Origin: Sorex araneus | Lineage: Eukaryota; Chordata; Mammalia; Eulipotyphla; Soricidae | Assembly: GCF_027595985.1 (NCBI RefSeq) | Contig: NC_073302.1 | Coordinates: 13,189,811-13,253,810, forward strand | Direction: 5' to 3' | Length of the DNA: 64,000 bases | Shown: one piece after another, positions 48,610-60,951 of the stretch | Numbering within the stretch: the stretch's first letter is position 1 | Layout of the letters: each line of letters opens with the position of its first letter | Notes under the pieces: model-generated | What the model saw: only the letters and a program-made list of their open reading frames with translations | The model's database searches: none | What the model was told of the DNA's origin: nothing | Made by a program: the position numbers and the translations under genes

Positions 48610-48649
<40 letters not shown>
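48599..48649. repeat. (GT)n microsatellite
   Basis: About 25 GT units with one GTTT interruption. Confidence 0.97.
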
Positions 48650-49078
48650 AGATTTTAGTGCCCAAATAGAATGTACTTAGACAGTGGATTTAATGATGGT
48701 TTTGATGAGGGGCATAATAATTAGAATACAAAGTTTAATAATAAATGAATACTTCGTAAATCTTTTACTGTGAAGATTAGTGCAGCATGTGCTACACTAA
48801 AAGAAGGAGCAGGTGCACATATGCACATAAGTTTCAATGAAGTAGTTTCTGAGCTATTGATATGTTAATGTATGTTTTCTCAAATGTACTTTTTTTGTGT
48901 GTGCCTGGAAAACTTTCATATAAATAGAGCATTTATGATTGAAATTAAAGTGTAGTATGTTTAAACATAAATTGTAATGCTAAATTTGTTACTCTATATT
49001 TTAATGCTTCATTTATTAGCAGTCTTGCTTGAATGGTCTTACTGAACAGAACTAATACAATATTTTGATGTGTCACAG

Positions 49079-49588
49079 GTAAATTTTTCCATAACCTTAT
49101 GGAGAGAAAGGACTTTGAGACATGGCTTGATAACATTTCTGTTACATTTCTTTCTCTGACGGACTTGCAGAAAAATGAAACTCTGGATCACCTGATTAGT
49201 CTGAGTGGGGCAGTCCAGCTCAGGCATCTCTCCAATAACCTGGAGACTCTCCTCAAGCGGGACTTCCTCAAACTCCTCCCCCTGGAGCTCAGTTTTTATT
49301 TGTTAAAATGGCTCGATCCTCAGACTTTACTCACGTGCTGCCTCGTCTCTAAACAGTGGAATAAGGTGATAAGTGCCTGTACAGAGGTGTGGCAGACTGC
49401 ATGTAAAAATTTGGGCTGGCAGATAGATGATTCTGTTCAGGACGCTTTGCACTGGAAGAAGGTTTATTTGAAGGCTATTTTGAGAATGAAGCAACTGGAA
49501 GATCATGAAGCCTTCGAGACCTCATCACTAATTGGACACAGTGCCAGGGTGTATGCACTTTACTACAAAGATGGACTTCTCTGTACAG
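49079..49588 (+). CDS. FBXW2: FBXW2 first coding exon
   Basis: The acceptor 'tgtcacag' puts the exon start at 49079, with 20 nt of 5' UTR before ATG 49099. It codes residues 1-163 plus one base; donor gtgaga. The F-box is wholly in this exon. Confidence 0.92.
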
Positions 49589-52500
49589 GTGAGAGACCAT
49601 GGAACTGTTTTTTATACTTGCATTTCATAGAGTATAATCTTACAGAACAAACTAGTTCTTTTGGAGAATGGCTTGGTTGGAGAATGGCTGCTGTTAATTA
49701 ATGACATAACCTATATTGACATAACCCGTAATTATATGAGATAAACGGTAATGACATTTCCTTCGCCTCCCCCCTTGGCCCCCAATCCTCTTTTTCTCTA
49801 GAGAAGACAATAATTGTATTTTATTTGTCTGGAGCCTCCAAACAAGGGCCCAGGAGACCTTGGGCTCCTCTTGGTGATTCTCTGTCTACTAGGCCAACTC
49901 TTCAACGTTAGGGTCCAACAGTATGGCACCGTTCAGGCTCTTAATGCTGCATATTACCCAGGCCACCCTGGTGGCATCTGAGGGCTCAGAGCTATACTTG
50001 GCAGTGCTCAGGAAGCATTCAGGGCTACACCTGGCAGTGCTTTGAATAAGGATATGTTGTGCGGGGAATCAAGCCATGTCAGCTGCATGCATGGGATATC
50101 CCTTGACTGCCTGTACTGTTCAGCTCTGAGAAGATAATCATTTTAATAAAATTTTCCTAAAGAAAGCTCCAGACATCTTTAAAGCATGGCGTTTACCAGA
50201 ACTCTTTTCCTATGCTCTTCTTGTTGGTTAATTTTTTTCTATCAGTAGTGAGCTTTTTTTTTTTTTAAATTAAAAATTTTTATTTTTCAGTAGTGAATTT
50301 AGTTAAAAAAAAAACTGGCAGAGGTTTGCAATTATTTGGCCTACTCTCTACTTTTCAGGAAAAAAAAAATGCTGAGCATTCCTTGTAACTCTACTTTCTT
50401 TAAGCAGACAAACAAAAAGCACTCTTCAGGAGCCTTTTTTGTTTGTGTTTGGGCCGCCACACCAGGCGGGCTCAGGGGTGCCAGGGATTGGATCCAGTTC
50501 GGCTGTATGCAAGTCAAGCACCCTACTCACTGTTACTGCTCCAGCCCCAAGGAAAGCACTCCAGTTCCATGCCAAGTCTACCACTGCAGCTGAGGGTCAT
50601 TTCAGAGCTCTCCTTGGGCTGCAAGATTGCTCACTTTGGGAAACATTGTGGCAGAGGATTCATGCATGTTGAGAGTGTGCAGTGGAGGCAGATGTCTCCT
50701 TACAGTCATCTCCTCAGACCCCAGATGTCCCTGATTCCTTGGGATCTAGTGCAAGGAAAGAGGTTATTGGCAGCTTGGTCTCCCAGAGGCCCTAGCACCA
50801 GGTGGGTCGGGAGTGCTGGGTGATGAAGACCAGCTGAAACACAGGGGAAGGCTCCAGCCTCAGCCCTAGGGTGCTGACTGCTTGGGGCAATAAATCAGTT
50901 GTGCTGGAGTCCACCTCAGCTCGAGTTGATGTCCAGACCCTTCCGCTTCCACACTATGCAAAGGCTAATCCAGCTCTTTGGCAGGTCTTTCCCCACTCTG
51001 AATCTTCAGTCTCAAGATCTTCAGCGAGGAGGTAACCATAAGTATTCATTACTTCCTTTCTTCAGACTGGGGGGTTTCCGAAACTGAGGTGTTTTTTTCC
51101 CCCTCTGATATATGATACCTCTGTTGAAACCATCTAATGAGTCAGTACCATACATAACAAGAAACCCCTTCCTACAACGTCATGGGAGGCATAAAAAAAG
51201 GGTCCTTAGAAGGAAAAAGCCAAAACCTACAATGAGCAAAGAGCTTAGGGTTTTTGGTTTAGTTTTGGGGAGCGATATACAGCAGTGCTGAGGACTTACC
51301 CCTCTCTGTTCAGGGATCACTTCTGGCAGTACACTGGAGAACATATGTAGGATCAGCTGCTTGCACGTTAAAAACCCCTGCACTGACTCGACAGTTCCAG
51401 ATTGGAAACTGAATGCCTAAAGTAAAGTACCCTAAATTAAGGGTAATGTTGCAATTGGAAATCAATTTAGGTTTGGAGTATCTATTTTTCGTAATAGAAA
51501 TATATAAGTTGCCACAAATAAGTATAAACTCATGTGTTACTTAAAAATTTTTTTTGGTGTCACCAGGATGTGATGCATTAGTAAAGTGTATGCTTTGCCT
51601 GCATGAGACTTGGCCTTCCAGGCCCAACTCCCCCTGCCCCTGCTCCCTCCAACCCCACTCTCTGCCGCCTCCCCACACCCAAGTTGTGTCTAGACCTAGC
51701 AAGTAGTTAGATTATTTTAGAAGTGTTAAACTGTCAGTAAAAATTGGGAACGAAAGTATTTTTTTCTCTAAAATTTTATATCACTGTATCACTGTCATCT
51801 CATTGTTCATCCATTTACTGGAGCAGGCACCAGCAACATCTCCATCCCAGCCCTGAGATTTTAGCAGCCTCTCCTTACTCATTTTTCCCAACAATTGGAG
51901 GCTCATTTCGGGGTCAGGGGAATGAGGCCTGTTACTGTATTTGACATATCAAAAACACCAGGGGGAAATATATATATTTCCCTTTATGATGATGGTCCAG
52001 GAATATGTTCACTCATGCATGGGGCTCGACCCGAGTGTGTGGAAAGTGGCCTGGAGCGTGGCAGCGGTTGGGTAGTAGAGGTCGGCTGCTGGGGCTGGGT
52101 CCCTTGTGGTTGGGAGGGCTCTCACCTGCCCCTCTCTGGGGCACCCCTGGTGTGGAGTCTGGTGGCATGGTTATGGGGTCCTCATGCTCCCTTCCGGGAC
52201 AAGCAGCTGTGAGTTCTGGAGGGTGGCCGATGAGGAGATTATCTGGCGCCTGCAGGCAGATAAAATTTTGTAAATTTTTTTTTTTTTTTTTTTTTTGCTT
52301 TTTGGGTCACACCCAGCGATGCTCAGGGGTTACTCCTGGCTTTGCACTCAGGAATTGCTCCTGGCAGTGCTTGGGGGACCATATGGGATGCCGGGGATCG
52401 AACCCAGGTCGGCCGCGTGCAAGGCAAATGCCCTACCCGCTGTGCTATCGCTCCGGCCCCAAATTTTGTAAATTTTAAAAAGAAATTAGAAGTTGAGTTT

Positions 52501-55500
52501 GGGCATGGTGCCCCAGGGTGCTGGGAGGGTTGGAGAATATGATTTGTAGAAGTCTTTAGTTTGAATCCCGGCACCATAGGGATTCAAACTAAAGCACCTT
52601 CAGGAGTGGAACAGTTCAAGGTGAGTTCTAATCGACACTAGGATGTTAACCTAAACTATGTAGTCATCATTTTTTGTTTGTTTTTGTTTTGAGACCACGC
52701 CCAGCCATACTTAGGAGTTACTCCTGTTTCTGCACTCAGGGACCACTCCTGTTCAGAGAACCATATGGGGTGCCAGGGATCAAACCTAGATTGGCCACGT
52801 GCAAGGCAAGCACCCTACCTACTGTCCTTGGCTCCTGTGGTTGTTATTATTATTATTATTATTATTTTTGCAAACCTCTGGATCCAACGTCCAGTGTGTG
52901 CTTTTATTTATTTTATTTATTGAATCACCATGTGGAAAGTTACAAAGTTCTCAGGTTTATGTCTCAGTTATACAATATTCAAACACCCATCCATTCACCA
53001 GTGCCCATATTCCACCACCAAAAACCCCAGTATACCCCCGCCCCCCCACCCCCAGCTGTATAACTGATGCATTTCACTTCATTTTCTCTTTACCTTGATT
53101 ATGTTCCATATTTCAACACAAAACTCACTATTGTTGGAGTTTCCCCCAAGAAAGACAGCCCTACTACCAAGGAAGCATTTGGTGTTTTTTTTTTTTTTTT
53201 TGGTTTTTGGGTCACACCCAGAAATGCACAGGGGTTACTCCTGGCTCTGCACTCAGGAATTACCCCTGGCGGTGCTCAGGGGACCATATGGGATGCTGGG
53301 ATTAGAACCCGGGTCGGCCGCGTGCAAGGCAAACGCCCTACCCGCTGTGCTATCGCTCCAGCCCCCCAAGGAAGCATTTGATAATTAGCTTTCCATTAAA
53401 AGATTGTATGTTTTCAGTTTTTAGAAAAGGTCGTGTGGCTGCTAATGCAGCCGCGCGTTTTGGAGTTGTCCCAGTCCCGCATCCCGGAGCCGTGCTAGTT
53501 GCTGGTCAGTGTCACCAGGGCTCCATATGGAGAAGGTGTGGTGGCTGCACCTCCTCGTCTGGATCCCCGGTGTTGCTGGTCCGGTCTCGGGTCCGGAGCA
53601 TTCTCTGGCCGCGTTGCTTGTGGTTGTCATTTTTAATAGTATATGCTATACCTTTGTGTATATACATCATGTTTATCTGTTTCTTGTAATTCTAGGCATT
53701 TTATCAGAGTTTTGGGGGGGTCGGTGGGGTTGGGGGGACAACTGGTGATGTTCAGGGCTTACTCTTGGCTGTGTGCTCAGAGATAACTCCTGCTGGTGCT
53801 TAGGGACCATATGTAGAGCTGAGGATTGAACCTGGATCAGCTGCATACAAGGCAGGAACCCTACCTGCTCTAAAATGTCTCAGACCAGTTTTATAAAAGG
53901 CATTTTGTGGCTGAAGTTATGTCATTCTTACATTATTTTCCTGAAGTTATTTCATTCTGATGTTATTTTCTGTGTCCTGTAATCCTATGACTGAAATGTC
54001 ATTTGTTCTCAGTATTTTCACATACTTTCCCCAAAGTGCTTTTGCCTTTCCTTGTTCTTTGCACCTCATGCTCAAGAAGGTAAAGATAACATCTTAAAGA
54101 TTAAGATGCAGTGTTGTCTGTCTTCCAGGGTACTGATCATTTCCACTTAGATAAAAAATGGCAGTTGACTCATTTTAAGAACCACTCTAGTGTTTTAAAA
54201 CATCTCCGCAGGGGTGTGGGTGGGAGGCTGGAGAGATAGTGCAGCAGGTAGGGTCCTTGACTTGCATGTGGCTGACTTGGGTTTGATCCCTGGCGTCCCT
54301 TAATACTGCTGGGTGTAATTCCTGATCATTTCCAGTTGTAACCCGAAGCCCAAAATAAATAAATAAAACATCTTTCATCCTACATTTAAAATGGAATAAT
54401 AACTCAGTTTCTTGGAATAGAAGAGAAGTGGACATTTCATTGAATTATCTGGCTCCCTGGGAAGTTAATACCTACAATAGCCATGCATGTTTTTTTCTTG
54501 TTTTTTTTTTTTTTTTTTTCTTTCTGGTTGCTTTTTGGTCACACTTAGCAATGCTCAGAGGTTACTCCTGGCTCTGCACTGAGGAATTACTCCTGGTGGT
54601 GTAATTACTTCCATATGGTGGGGGACCATATGGGATGCCAAGGGTTGAAACCAGGTTGGCCACGTGCAAGGCAAACACCCTACCACTTTCGCTCTGGCTC
54701 CTTTTTTTTTTCTTTTTGAGGTGCTGGGGATCAAACCTGGGTTCTTACACGTACAAGGCAAGTGCTCTCTGAGCTCTGTCCTGGTTGTTGCACTCTGCAT
54801 TTTTTGTATTATTCTCAAAGTGGGATTATATGCTATGTTATTTTTATTCCAATTAACCTCACCAGATTTTTAGTTGAAAGTTATGAAAGTTGACAGACAT
54901 ATAAAAGTTATGTGTTTATTGAAAATGATCTAAAGAATTAGTTTAATTTTATGGGATCATTACTGTTGAGAAGTCACTGTCACTGTCATCCCATTGCTCA
55001 TCGATTTGTTAGAGCGGGCATCAGTAACGTCTCTCATTGTGAGACTTAGTGTCACTGTTTTTGGCATATCCAATACGCCACGGGTAGCTTGCCAGGCTCT
55101 GCCGTGCGGGTGCGATACTCCAGTAGCTTGCCGAACTCTCCGAGAGGGGTGGAGGAATCGAACACGGGTCGGCCACGTGAAAGGCGAACGTCCTACCGCT
55201 GTGCTATCACTCCAGCCCACTGTTGAGAAGTATTTGTTAGAAAATTATAGATGTGTTTATGCCATTTTGGTAATCAAGAACTTGTATTTTCACCGTGATT
55301 AAATTGTAGCATTCTAGATTTGATAGTAATTGCAAGTAGTTCTCAGATTAGCTTCTTGAGGAAAGAGGTAATATCAAAAAGAATTGATGGGTATTGGGTT
55401 AGAATGATAGTACAGTGGGTAGGGCCCTAGTCTTGCATAAGGCAATCCAGGTTGATCCCTGCTACCCCATACATTCTTCTGAGCGCTGCCAAGAGTGATT

Positions 55501-58500
55501 GTTGGGCGTAGAGGTAGGAGTAAGCTCTATGACCCGCTGGTGTGGCCCAAAACGAAACAGAACAAAAAGAATTGATGAATAATGATAGAAATGAACATGG
55601 TACAGATAGAAGGAGATAGCCTTCTATTAATTTCTGAAACGGTAAGAAGGAACTTGTGCTTTATACTGTTTGGTAGATTTTTATTTATTAAATACCTGCT
55701 GCATGAAAGGCAGTATGAGGACATCTGTAGGTGAATTAAAGCTAGTCTTTCCTCAGAGAACATTCACACTGGGATCAGCTTGGAAACTTGATCAAATAAT
55801 GATGGTCTTCTTGTAGACTGTGGCTAACTGGACAGTACTTGCCCTTTAGAGTGAGTAGTTGCTCCTTCACCGTCAGGAGTCTGCTCTATTAGATTCAGGT
55901 TCAGAGTTGTCAGATCTGACTAAGAGAAACCCAAACTTGAGAATTTTGTGAAATGTCTTGATGTTTTGGTTTTTATTTTGGGGCCACCTCTTGACTTTGG
56001 GGGCTGTTCCTACCTTATTGCTTGGAGGTTGTTCCTGACTGACTACTCTGCTCATGGGACCATATAGTCCAGAGTGTGCAAACACAAAAGGGGGCAGTGG
56101 GGCTCTATCTCTCCTGCTGCCTGTGTTCGGTAGTCTCATGCCGCTTTCCCGACCCCGACCCTAGGGAGGTCAATGGCGATGGGCAGGCGAAGGAAGGAAC
56201 AAGGGCCAGGCTGGTTGGTCTCAGTTGCAGTTTATTCCACTCCCATCTCCGTTCTCCTCTGATTCTCCTCCTGCTTCCTCCCTCATGCTACTTCATTCTC
56301 CTTCTCAATTTCTCCTCAATCTCCTTCTGGCTCTCTCATTCTCCTCCTGGCTCTGGATTCTGGATCCTGATCCCCCAGCCCATTCTTATAGCCTAGTTAA
56401 ATCCCCAAGCATAAGGGGTTGGGGCTTACACATAGGTGTGGTCCCAATCAATAGGGGTAAAGTTCTTTCCCTCAGGGGATGCTACTTCTAGGACAGATTC
56501 TCTTTCACCAGGACGACCCACCCAAGAGCAGAATCCCATGGGTGTGTTTCTCCTCTCCTTGTCCAGTGAACATATAAGTATTCGTTTCATTTTGCATGGA
56601 CACAATAAGAGATACATTAAGCTTATAAAGAATTGCTCTCCTGGGGTCATCTCGATCTCAGACTACAGTGCTCATGCCAGATTAGTCTTTCCTGTCCCTA
56701 GCAGGGTCCTAGTCTCGTCATTGCTTTTGGATCATGACAGCATTTATCTATGATCAAGCTCTTAACTTATAGTTAAGAATCGTGGTGCTTTGACCTGGCC
56801 CATATCGATGCCAGGGTAGCTCACAGCTTGCCTTGGTCCCTTCAGTCCATCATCGGGACCCTGCTTTTGGGGTGCTAGGAACTAAGGACAACTGAGGCTT
56901 AAGTCAAGAAAGCAGATGCCCGGGAGTGAATAATATTCAAAGCCAATTAAATCCCAAGTTACAAAAGAAAATATTAGCTGTCTCCTTTTGTCCATACAAA
57001 AAGGGCATTGCTTTAAACTAAACTATTCAAAAGACATAAGGAGAGGAGAAATCACATTTCTGAGGAATCTGACCTTACAAGTTAACAGAGTCTGATTTGG
57101 GGGAAAAGGTGATAGACCTGTTGGAAGAGAGCATAGAGAGGAGTTTACAGATAAACACAGTGGAATGGGAATGCAGCACTGTGATAAACCTAAGCTTCCT
57201 GTGGCAAGGGCAACAGGACATACCAATGTTGTCCTAAAATGTTTAGAGCTACATTCCAGTAAACACAGAGGGATGGAGGTGCTTTAGGAGCACTGTGATG
57301 GGTATTACCAGATAAACCTAAACTCTTTGTGTCGAGGGAGAAAGGACAAACCAATGATATCCTACACAGAGGATTGAACCCAGGCCTCCTTTGTGCAAAG
57401 CATACAAAGCTCCTTCTCTAGTTCTGTCCTCGTGTCCCTCCCCCCACCAAGTACTGAACAGAAATAGATCCAGAATTAGAGATTTCTGCTTAAAGTAGAC
57501 CAGAGTTCCTTATTTGTTAGGCCAAGGTCTTCTGTTTATGGCATATTTTGTAGTATTTCTTGAGGTAAACTCATAGAAATGGCTTATCTGCACACTCACA
57601 TTTAAAAGTCAAAGCCTAATCATTGAGATTGAAGGGAAGAGGACTCTAGTTTAAAATACCTATTAAATATGCTAGAGACAGTAATCAGCTGTTCATACCC
57701 ATTTCATTTGTATGATCAGCATGAGCATGCCAATTCTAAAGCAGAATGTTTGTGACACAGATGCTCTCTGTAGGGCCCTGGCCTTGCATGGGGCTGATTC
57801 AGGTTTGGTCTTCGGGATCTCATTATTGCAGTTCATTGGTTGTTTAAATTGGATGTTTAAAGGGGAGATTCCACAAGTATTTGGATGTACAGGGTCAGAG
57901 CTTTGGAGAGTTTCAGTGCTTAAGAAAAATGAAGAGAAAAGAATAGAACCCAGACTGAACCTTTGAGGAGTCCTCTTAGAGAAGGAAGTGAGGAGAGGTA
58001 AAGAAACAGAATGGTACAGGCCTCCAAGGAGAGCGAAAATTGCCTGTCTTAAGGAGGCATGTCTTTCAAATGAATGTTTATTCAGTTAGTAGACGGAAAT
58101 AGATGCCTCACAGAAGCCTGGAGGGCTAAGATCTTATTCTGCAGATAAATATTTCAACTTCATAATGTACAGTTTAACCTAATGAGATAACTGATTTTTG
58201 CTTTATAGTTCAGTTTTTTGCTCACCTCTGTTAAATGCCTTTCCCTCTGGTTTTCTGTCAGAGTTTCGTTTTTCATTTTGTGTTATGAATTGGTAAGGCT
58301 TTAATGTTTGTTTTCTCATTAACCTTTCTTTTCTCTTGAAGGGTCAGATGACTTGTCTGCAAAACTGTGGGATGTGAGCACAGGGCAGTGTGTTTATGGC
58401 ATCCAGACCCACACGTGTGCGGCTGTGAAGTTTGATGAGCAGAAGCTTGTGACGGGCTCCTTTGACAACACTGTGGCCTGCTGGGAATGGAGTTCCGGAG

Positions 58501-60788
58501 CCAGGACCCAGCACTTCCGGGGGCACACGGGGGCGGGTGGGTTGCTCTTTTTCATGGGTTTCTACAGTTACTTGAATCTCTTTCCTTAAAACCAGGAGCC
58601 AAAATATGATTCCTCTTTTGTTTTGTTTGTTAATCTCTCAATGCCCCTAACCCCTGTTTCTGTCACTGTAGCTTTTTTCCCCTTTGTTCAAGCTATTCTT
58701 ATTTTGGAATTTTCCCTCTGACTGACCTATTTGGAAACTCTTCTATGTTTCCTTGTATCCTTAGGCTGGAGGGAGGTAGTTCTCTCTCTCTGTTTTATTT
58801 GTATCCTATTGGGCAGTTTGTTTCCTTAGCTTTTATCACATTCCATGTCTCCCAAAGTTCTATGCTATAAATTCAGTCCACTTTATTTGCAGAATTAGGG
58901 CTGAAAATATTTTTGGAGTGACAGTGGTTCCTAGATTATGTGATATCTATACAGATTGCATCAGTTTGAAGCTTGGTTGAATATTGATTAAAATGAGCTA
59001 CTACCTAGAGATGCAAAAGAAGCAGGTAACTGAATATTTCCTCATAGTTTTATAGCAGCATTTGTGTACCAGAAACAGTCATTTGATTATAAACTTGAGA
59101 CTTGAGCTATTTTCAAGCCTCTTTTGAAGTGGGAAATTTTCTCTTTCTCTCTTGCCTCTGAGGTTTCAGTCTGTGCTCTCAGGCATCATGTTTTATGGGC
59201 AGTCCTTGTAGAGTATAGGTTGAGTATCTCTACTGTAGGTTTTCCAGTAACGTATATTGTCATAACACCCATCACACATAAATAAGTATGATAATTTATC
59301 TCCCTACCACGTGAAAACTCCAAAAGGAGAGATCTTGCCTGTCTTATTTACCCTTCAGTTCTGAGTTTCTTGCTCAGTAATAATTCTTTGAAGTAAACGT
59401 AGTTGTTTTGTTGCCACAGTTGTTTTTTTTCCATTACTTTGATCATTCTATAAAATTTTTCTTAAGTTTGCTATTATCACTTGTAGAAGTTAATATTTGA
59501 AGATAAATTACTTACAATGGAATCCATGTGTTAAACTGATTAGTATTCCATTGAGATACACATGACTTCAGGTGATTTTATACCTGATGAACTCTGAGGG
59601 CCCTGCATTAAAACAGTTTCTCCTGTTCCCTCGATATTGCTGTGGCTTTTTCTCACTTCATGCCTTCGCTCTTAGTTCCATCTGCCTGCAATATTCTTTC
59701 TTTACTTGATAAGCTGTAAATGTCCTTCATTCCATTGTTATCTTTTTTTCTGATATCCTTCCTGATACTCTTGGGCAGAGTTAATCGTTTTTACAGGTAT
59801 TTCTCTTAACAAGAAGTAATTAAAAGAAAAAACTTTTTTTTTTTTAACTTCTGTCTCTCCCCTCACTTAGAGAAAAGACCAGTGAGTTCATCTCTGATTT
59901 CCCAGTGTTCTTTAAAAGTTTGACATTAAAAAAAAAAATATTTGAGGGACCAGAGTGACAATACAGTGGACAGGGCACTTGCCTTGCACACAGCCTCACA
60001 GCCTATCTGGGTTCAATCCTGGCACCCCATGTGGTCCCCCAACATTGGTAGGAGTGATCCCAGTGTACAAAGGCAGGAGTAAGCCCTGAGCACCACTGGG
60101 TGTGGCCTAAAAAAAAAATTGAGTACTTGATAAACTCTGGCACCATTTTGAGTGCTGCTGGTACAGTTGTGAAGAAATTTAGACGCTGGAGGGAATGGCC
60201 GAGGTCCTTGTTTTTGTTCCACCTTACATTGGCTTTCTCTGCCCCCGGGCAATGTTTAGCAGCTTAGACTCTTGATTTTAATTTTTGGTCTCACTTCAAT
60301 AAACAGTGTCACCTAGTTAGTGTTTTGTTTTCCCTGTTTAAGCTTGGAAAGATTTGTGAGGCATCAGGCCGGGAGCTGCCATTGTCTCCAGCACAGGTTT
60401 TGTCTCTGACTTTGAAGTTAGCACAGATAGGCGCTCTTGCTCCTCCAGAGGCTTTCCAGCCTTTGAATAATAAGCTGCAATAATAACAGTTCTGTTGAAA
60501 TGGATGTTTATAATAAAATTGCTAGCTGTTTATGGTAATTGTGGTTGCCAACTTAATGTAATTTGGCATACATATAGTGAATAAATGTTTTTGATCTCTT
60601 TAAGATACTTTCTCAGAGACGTATTTTTAACTTTGTGTATGTTATATGCACCAGTGTTTAGCGTTGACTACAATGATGAACTGGATATCTTGGTCAGTGG
60701 CTCTGCAGACTTCACTGTGAAAGTGTGGGCTTTATCTGCCGGGACATGCCTGAACACACTCACCGGGCACACGGAGTGGGTCACCAAG
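49099..60788 (+). CDS. FBXW2: F-box/WD repeat-containing protein 2, N-terminal 273 residues
   Basis: FBXW2 is the substrate receptor of an SCF (SKP1-CUL1-F-box) ubiquitin ligase; reported substrates include GCM1, SKP2 and beta-catenin. Coding exons are 49099-49588, 58342-58536 and 60655-60788 (819 nt, 273 codons, ending in phase 0). The F-box is about residues 54-101 ([19 protein letters not shown] to VWQT) and binds SKP1. WD repeats start near residue 146 ([24 protein letters not shown]) and continue through [13 protein letters not shown] and WVTK. The remembered human protein is 454 residues, so about 180 C-terminal residues lie beyond 64000. The ATG has a weak context (C at -3), which makes the predicted upstream ORF relevant. 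The frame is clean and the gene looks functional. Confidence 0.96.
51775..51966 (-). repeat. Long RTE-derived SINE, second copy
   Basis: Reverse of the structure at 28830. From left to right it has the tail ('cattgttcatccatttactgg'), 'gcaacatctccatccc', then 'agccctgagattttagcagcctctcc' and leader sequence. The join between leader and tail is at the same place as in the 28830 copy. Confidence 0.78.
52282..52460 (-). repeat. SOR SINE, young, with TSD
   Basis: Near-consensus - strand copy flanked by AAATTTTGTAAATTTT (about 52263 and 52461). Confidence 0.92.
52554..52594. repeat. Perfect inverted repeat, 16-bp arms
   Basis: Arms CTTTAGTTTGAATCCC (52554-52569) and its exact reverse complement (52579-52594), with a 9-base loop. 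Confidence 0.97.
52844..52866. repeat. (TTA)n microsatellite
   Basis: About seven ATT/TTA units. Confidence 0.95.
52900..53640 (-). mobile_element. Young L1 3' end, - strand
   Basis: Read on the - strand it ends in AATAAA-type A/T-rich sequence, preceded by a G-rich tract (the C run at 53038-53053) typical of L1 3' UTRs. The first 260 bp match the copy at 63715-64000 closely. It is split by a SOR copy at 53183-53365. The GC-rich stretch 53430-53620 is probably further L1 3' UTR; the far boundary is uncertain. Confidence 0.65.
53183..53365 (-). repeat. SOR SINE, young, with TSD, inside the L1
   Basis: - strand copy flanked by CCAAGGAAGCATTTG (53168 and 53366). Confidence 0.92.
54975..55218 (-). 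repeat. Composite SOR-RTE SINE, full length, with TSD
   Basis: Same structure as the copies at 22360 and 26952. Perfect TSD ACTGTTGAGAAGT at 54962-54974 and 55219-55231. Confidence 0.93.
55675..55760 (+). repeat. L2/MIR-like fragment
   Basis: 'ttattaaatacctgctgcatgaaaggcagtatg' resembles the L2/MIR 3' consensus. Confidence 0.3.
55965..57430 (-). repeat. Old SOR SINE split by a solo LTR
   Basis: The left part (55965-56074) ends 'gggaccatatagtccagag'. The right part resumes at 57367 with 'cagaggattgaacccaggcc' and ends 'ctagttctgtcc'. The two parts join into one SOR copy. Confidence 0.8.
56075..57366 (-). mobile_element. Solo LTR of an endogenous retrovirus, - strand
   Basis: On the - strand it starts TGTAGGATATCATTGG and ends TGTTTGCACA. 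A 5-bp direct repeat CAGAG (56070-56074 and 57367-57371) marks the insertion inside an old SINE. A direct repeat of about 110 bp near its 5' end (about 57120-57240 and 57250-57366) looks like duplicated U3 enhancer sequence. No internal viral genes are attached. Confidence 0.85.
58342..58536 (+). CDS. FBXW2: FBXW2 second coding exon
   Basis: Residues 164-228 plus one base of codon 229 ([11 protein letters not shown] to FRGHTGA). The acceptor is 'tctcttgaag' and the donor 'gtgggt'. Confidence 0.94.
58537..60654 (+). other. FBXW2: FBXW2 intron after coding exon 2
   Basis: Mostly unique AT-rich DNA. One SOR copy on the + strand at about 59945-60112. Nothing else recognised. Confidence 0.7.
60655..60788 (+). 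CDS. FBXW2: FBXW2 third coding exon
   Basis: Residues 229-273 ([11 protein letters not shown] to TEWVTK). The acceptor 'tatgcaccag' has a weak pyrimidine tract; donor gtaggt. No later FBXW2 exon was seen before 64000. Confidence 0.94.
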
Positions 60789-60951
60789 GTAGGTAAACGT
60801 CCAGAAGAAATCTTGGTGACATCTGCCTTTGGAGGGGGTGGCAGTCTGGAAGAGCTGGGGGTGTGTGGAGGGTGGTAGATGCTTTGTAAGTGGGAGGAAT
60901 ATATGCAGCCATAAAAGTGTACTGGTATACAGCAGTGACTAGCTTGGCAGT

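Larger units (their letters stand above)
43783..49078 (+). other. FBXW2: FBXW2 intron 1
   Basis: Besides the repeat arrays above it contains a MIR-like element at about 45925-46075 ('gatgaggagactgaagc', 'gaagatctgaacc'). Old SOR fragments lie at about 46345-46440(-), 46997-47075(+) and 47145-47320(+), and (GT)n at 48599-48649. The stretches 45000-46340 and 47650-48590 are otherwise unique, with no gene seen. Confidence 0.6.
49589..58341 (+). other. FBXW2: FBXW2 intron after coding exon 1
   Basis: 8.75 kb packed with repeats. SOR copies not listed separately are at about 49830-50125(-), 50430-50550(-), 51255-51400(-), 52676-52830(-), 53735-53885(-), 54225-54350(+), 54495-54705(-) and 55395-55555(+). 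The stretch 57430-58340 is unique DNA with nothing recognised. Confidence 0.65.

Noticed and set aside
49589-49701. Extension of the FBXW2 frame past 49588
   Set aside because: It reads through the gtgaga donor into the intron; the family protein continues with [11 protein letters not shown] in the next exon.
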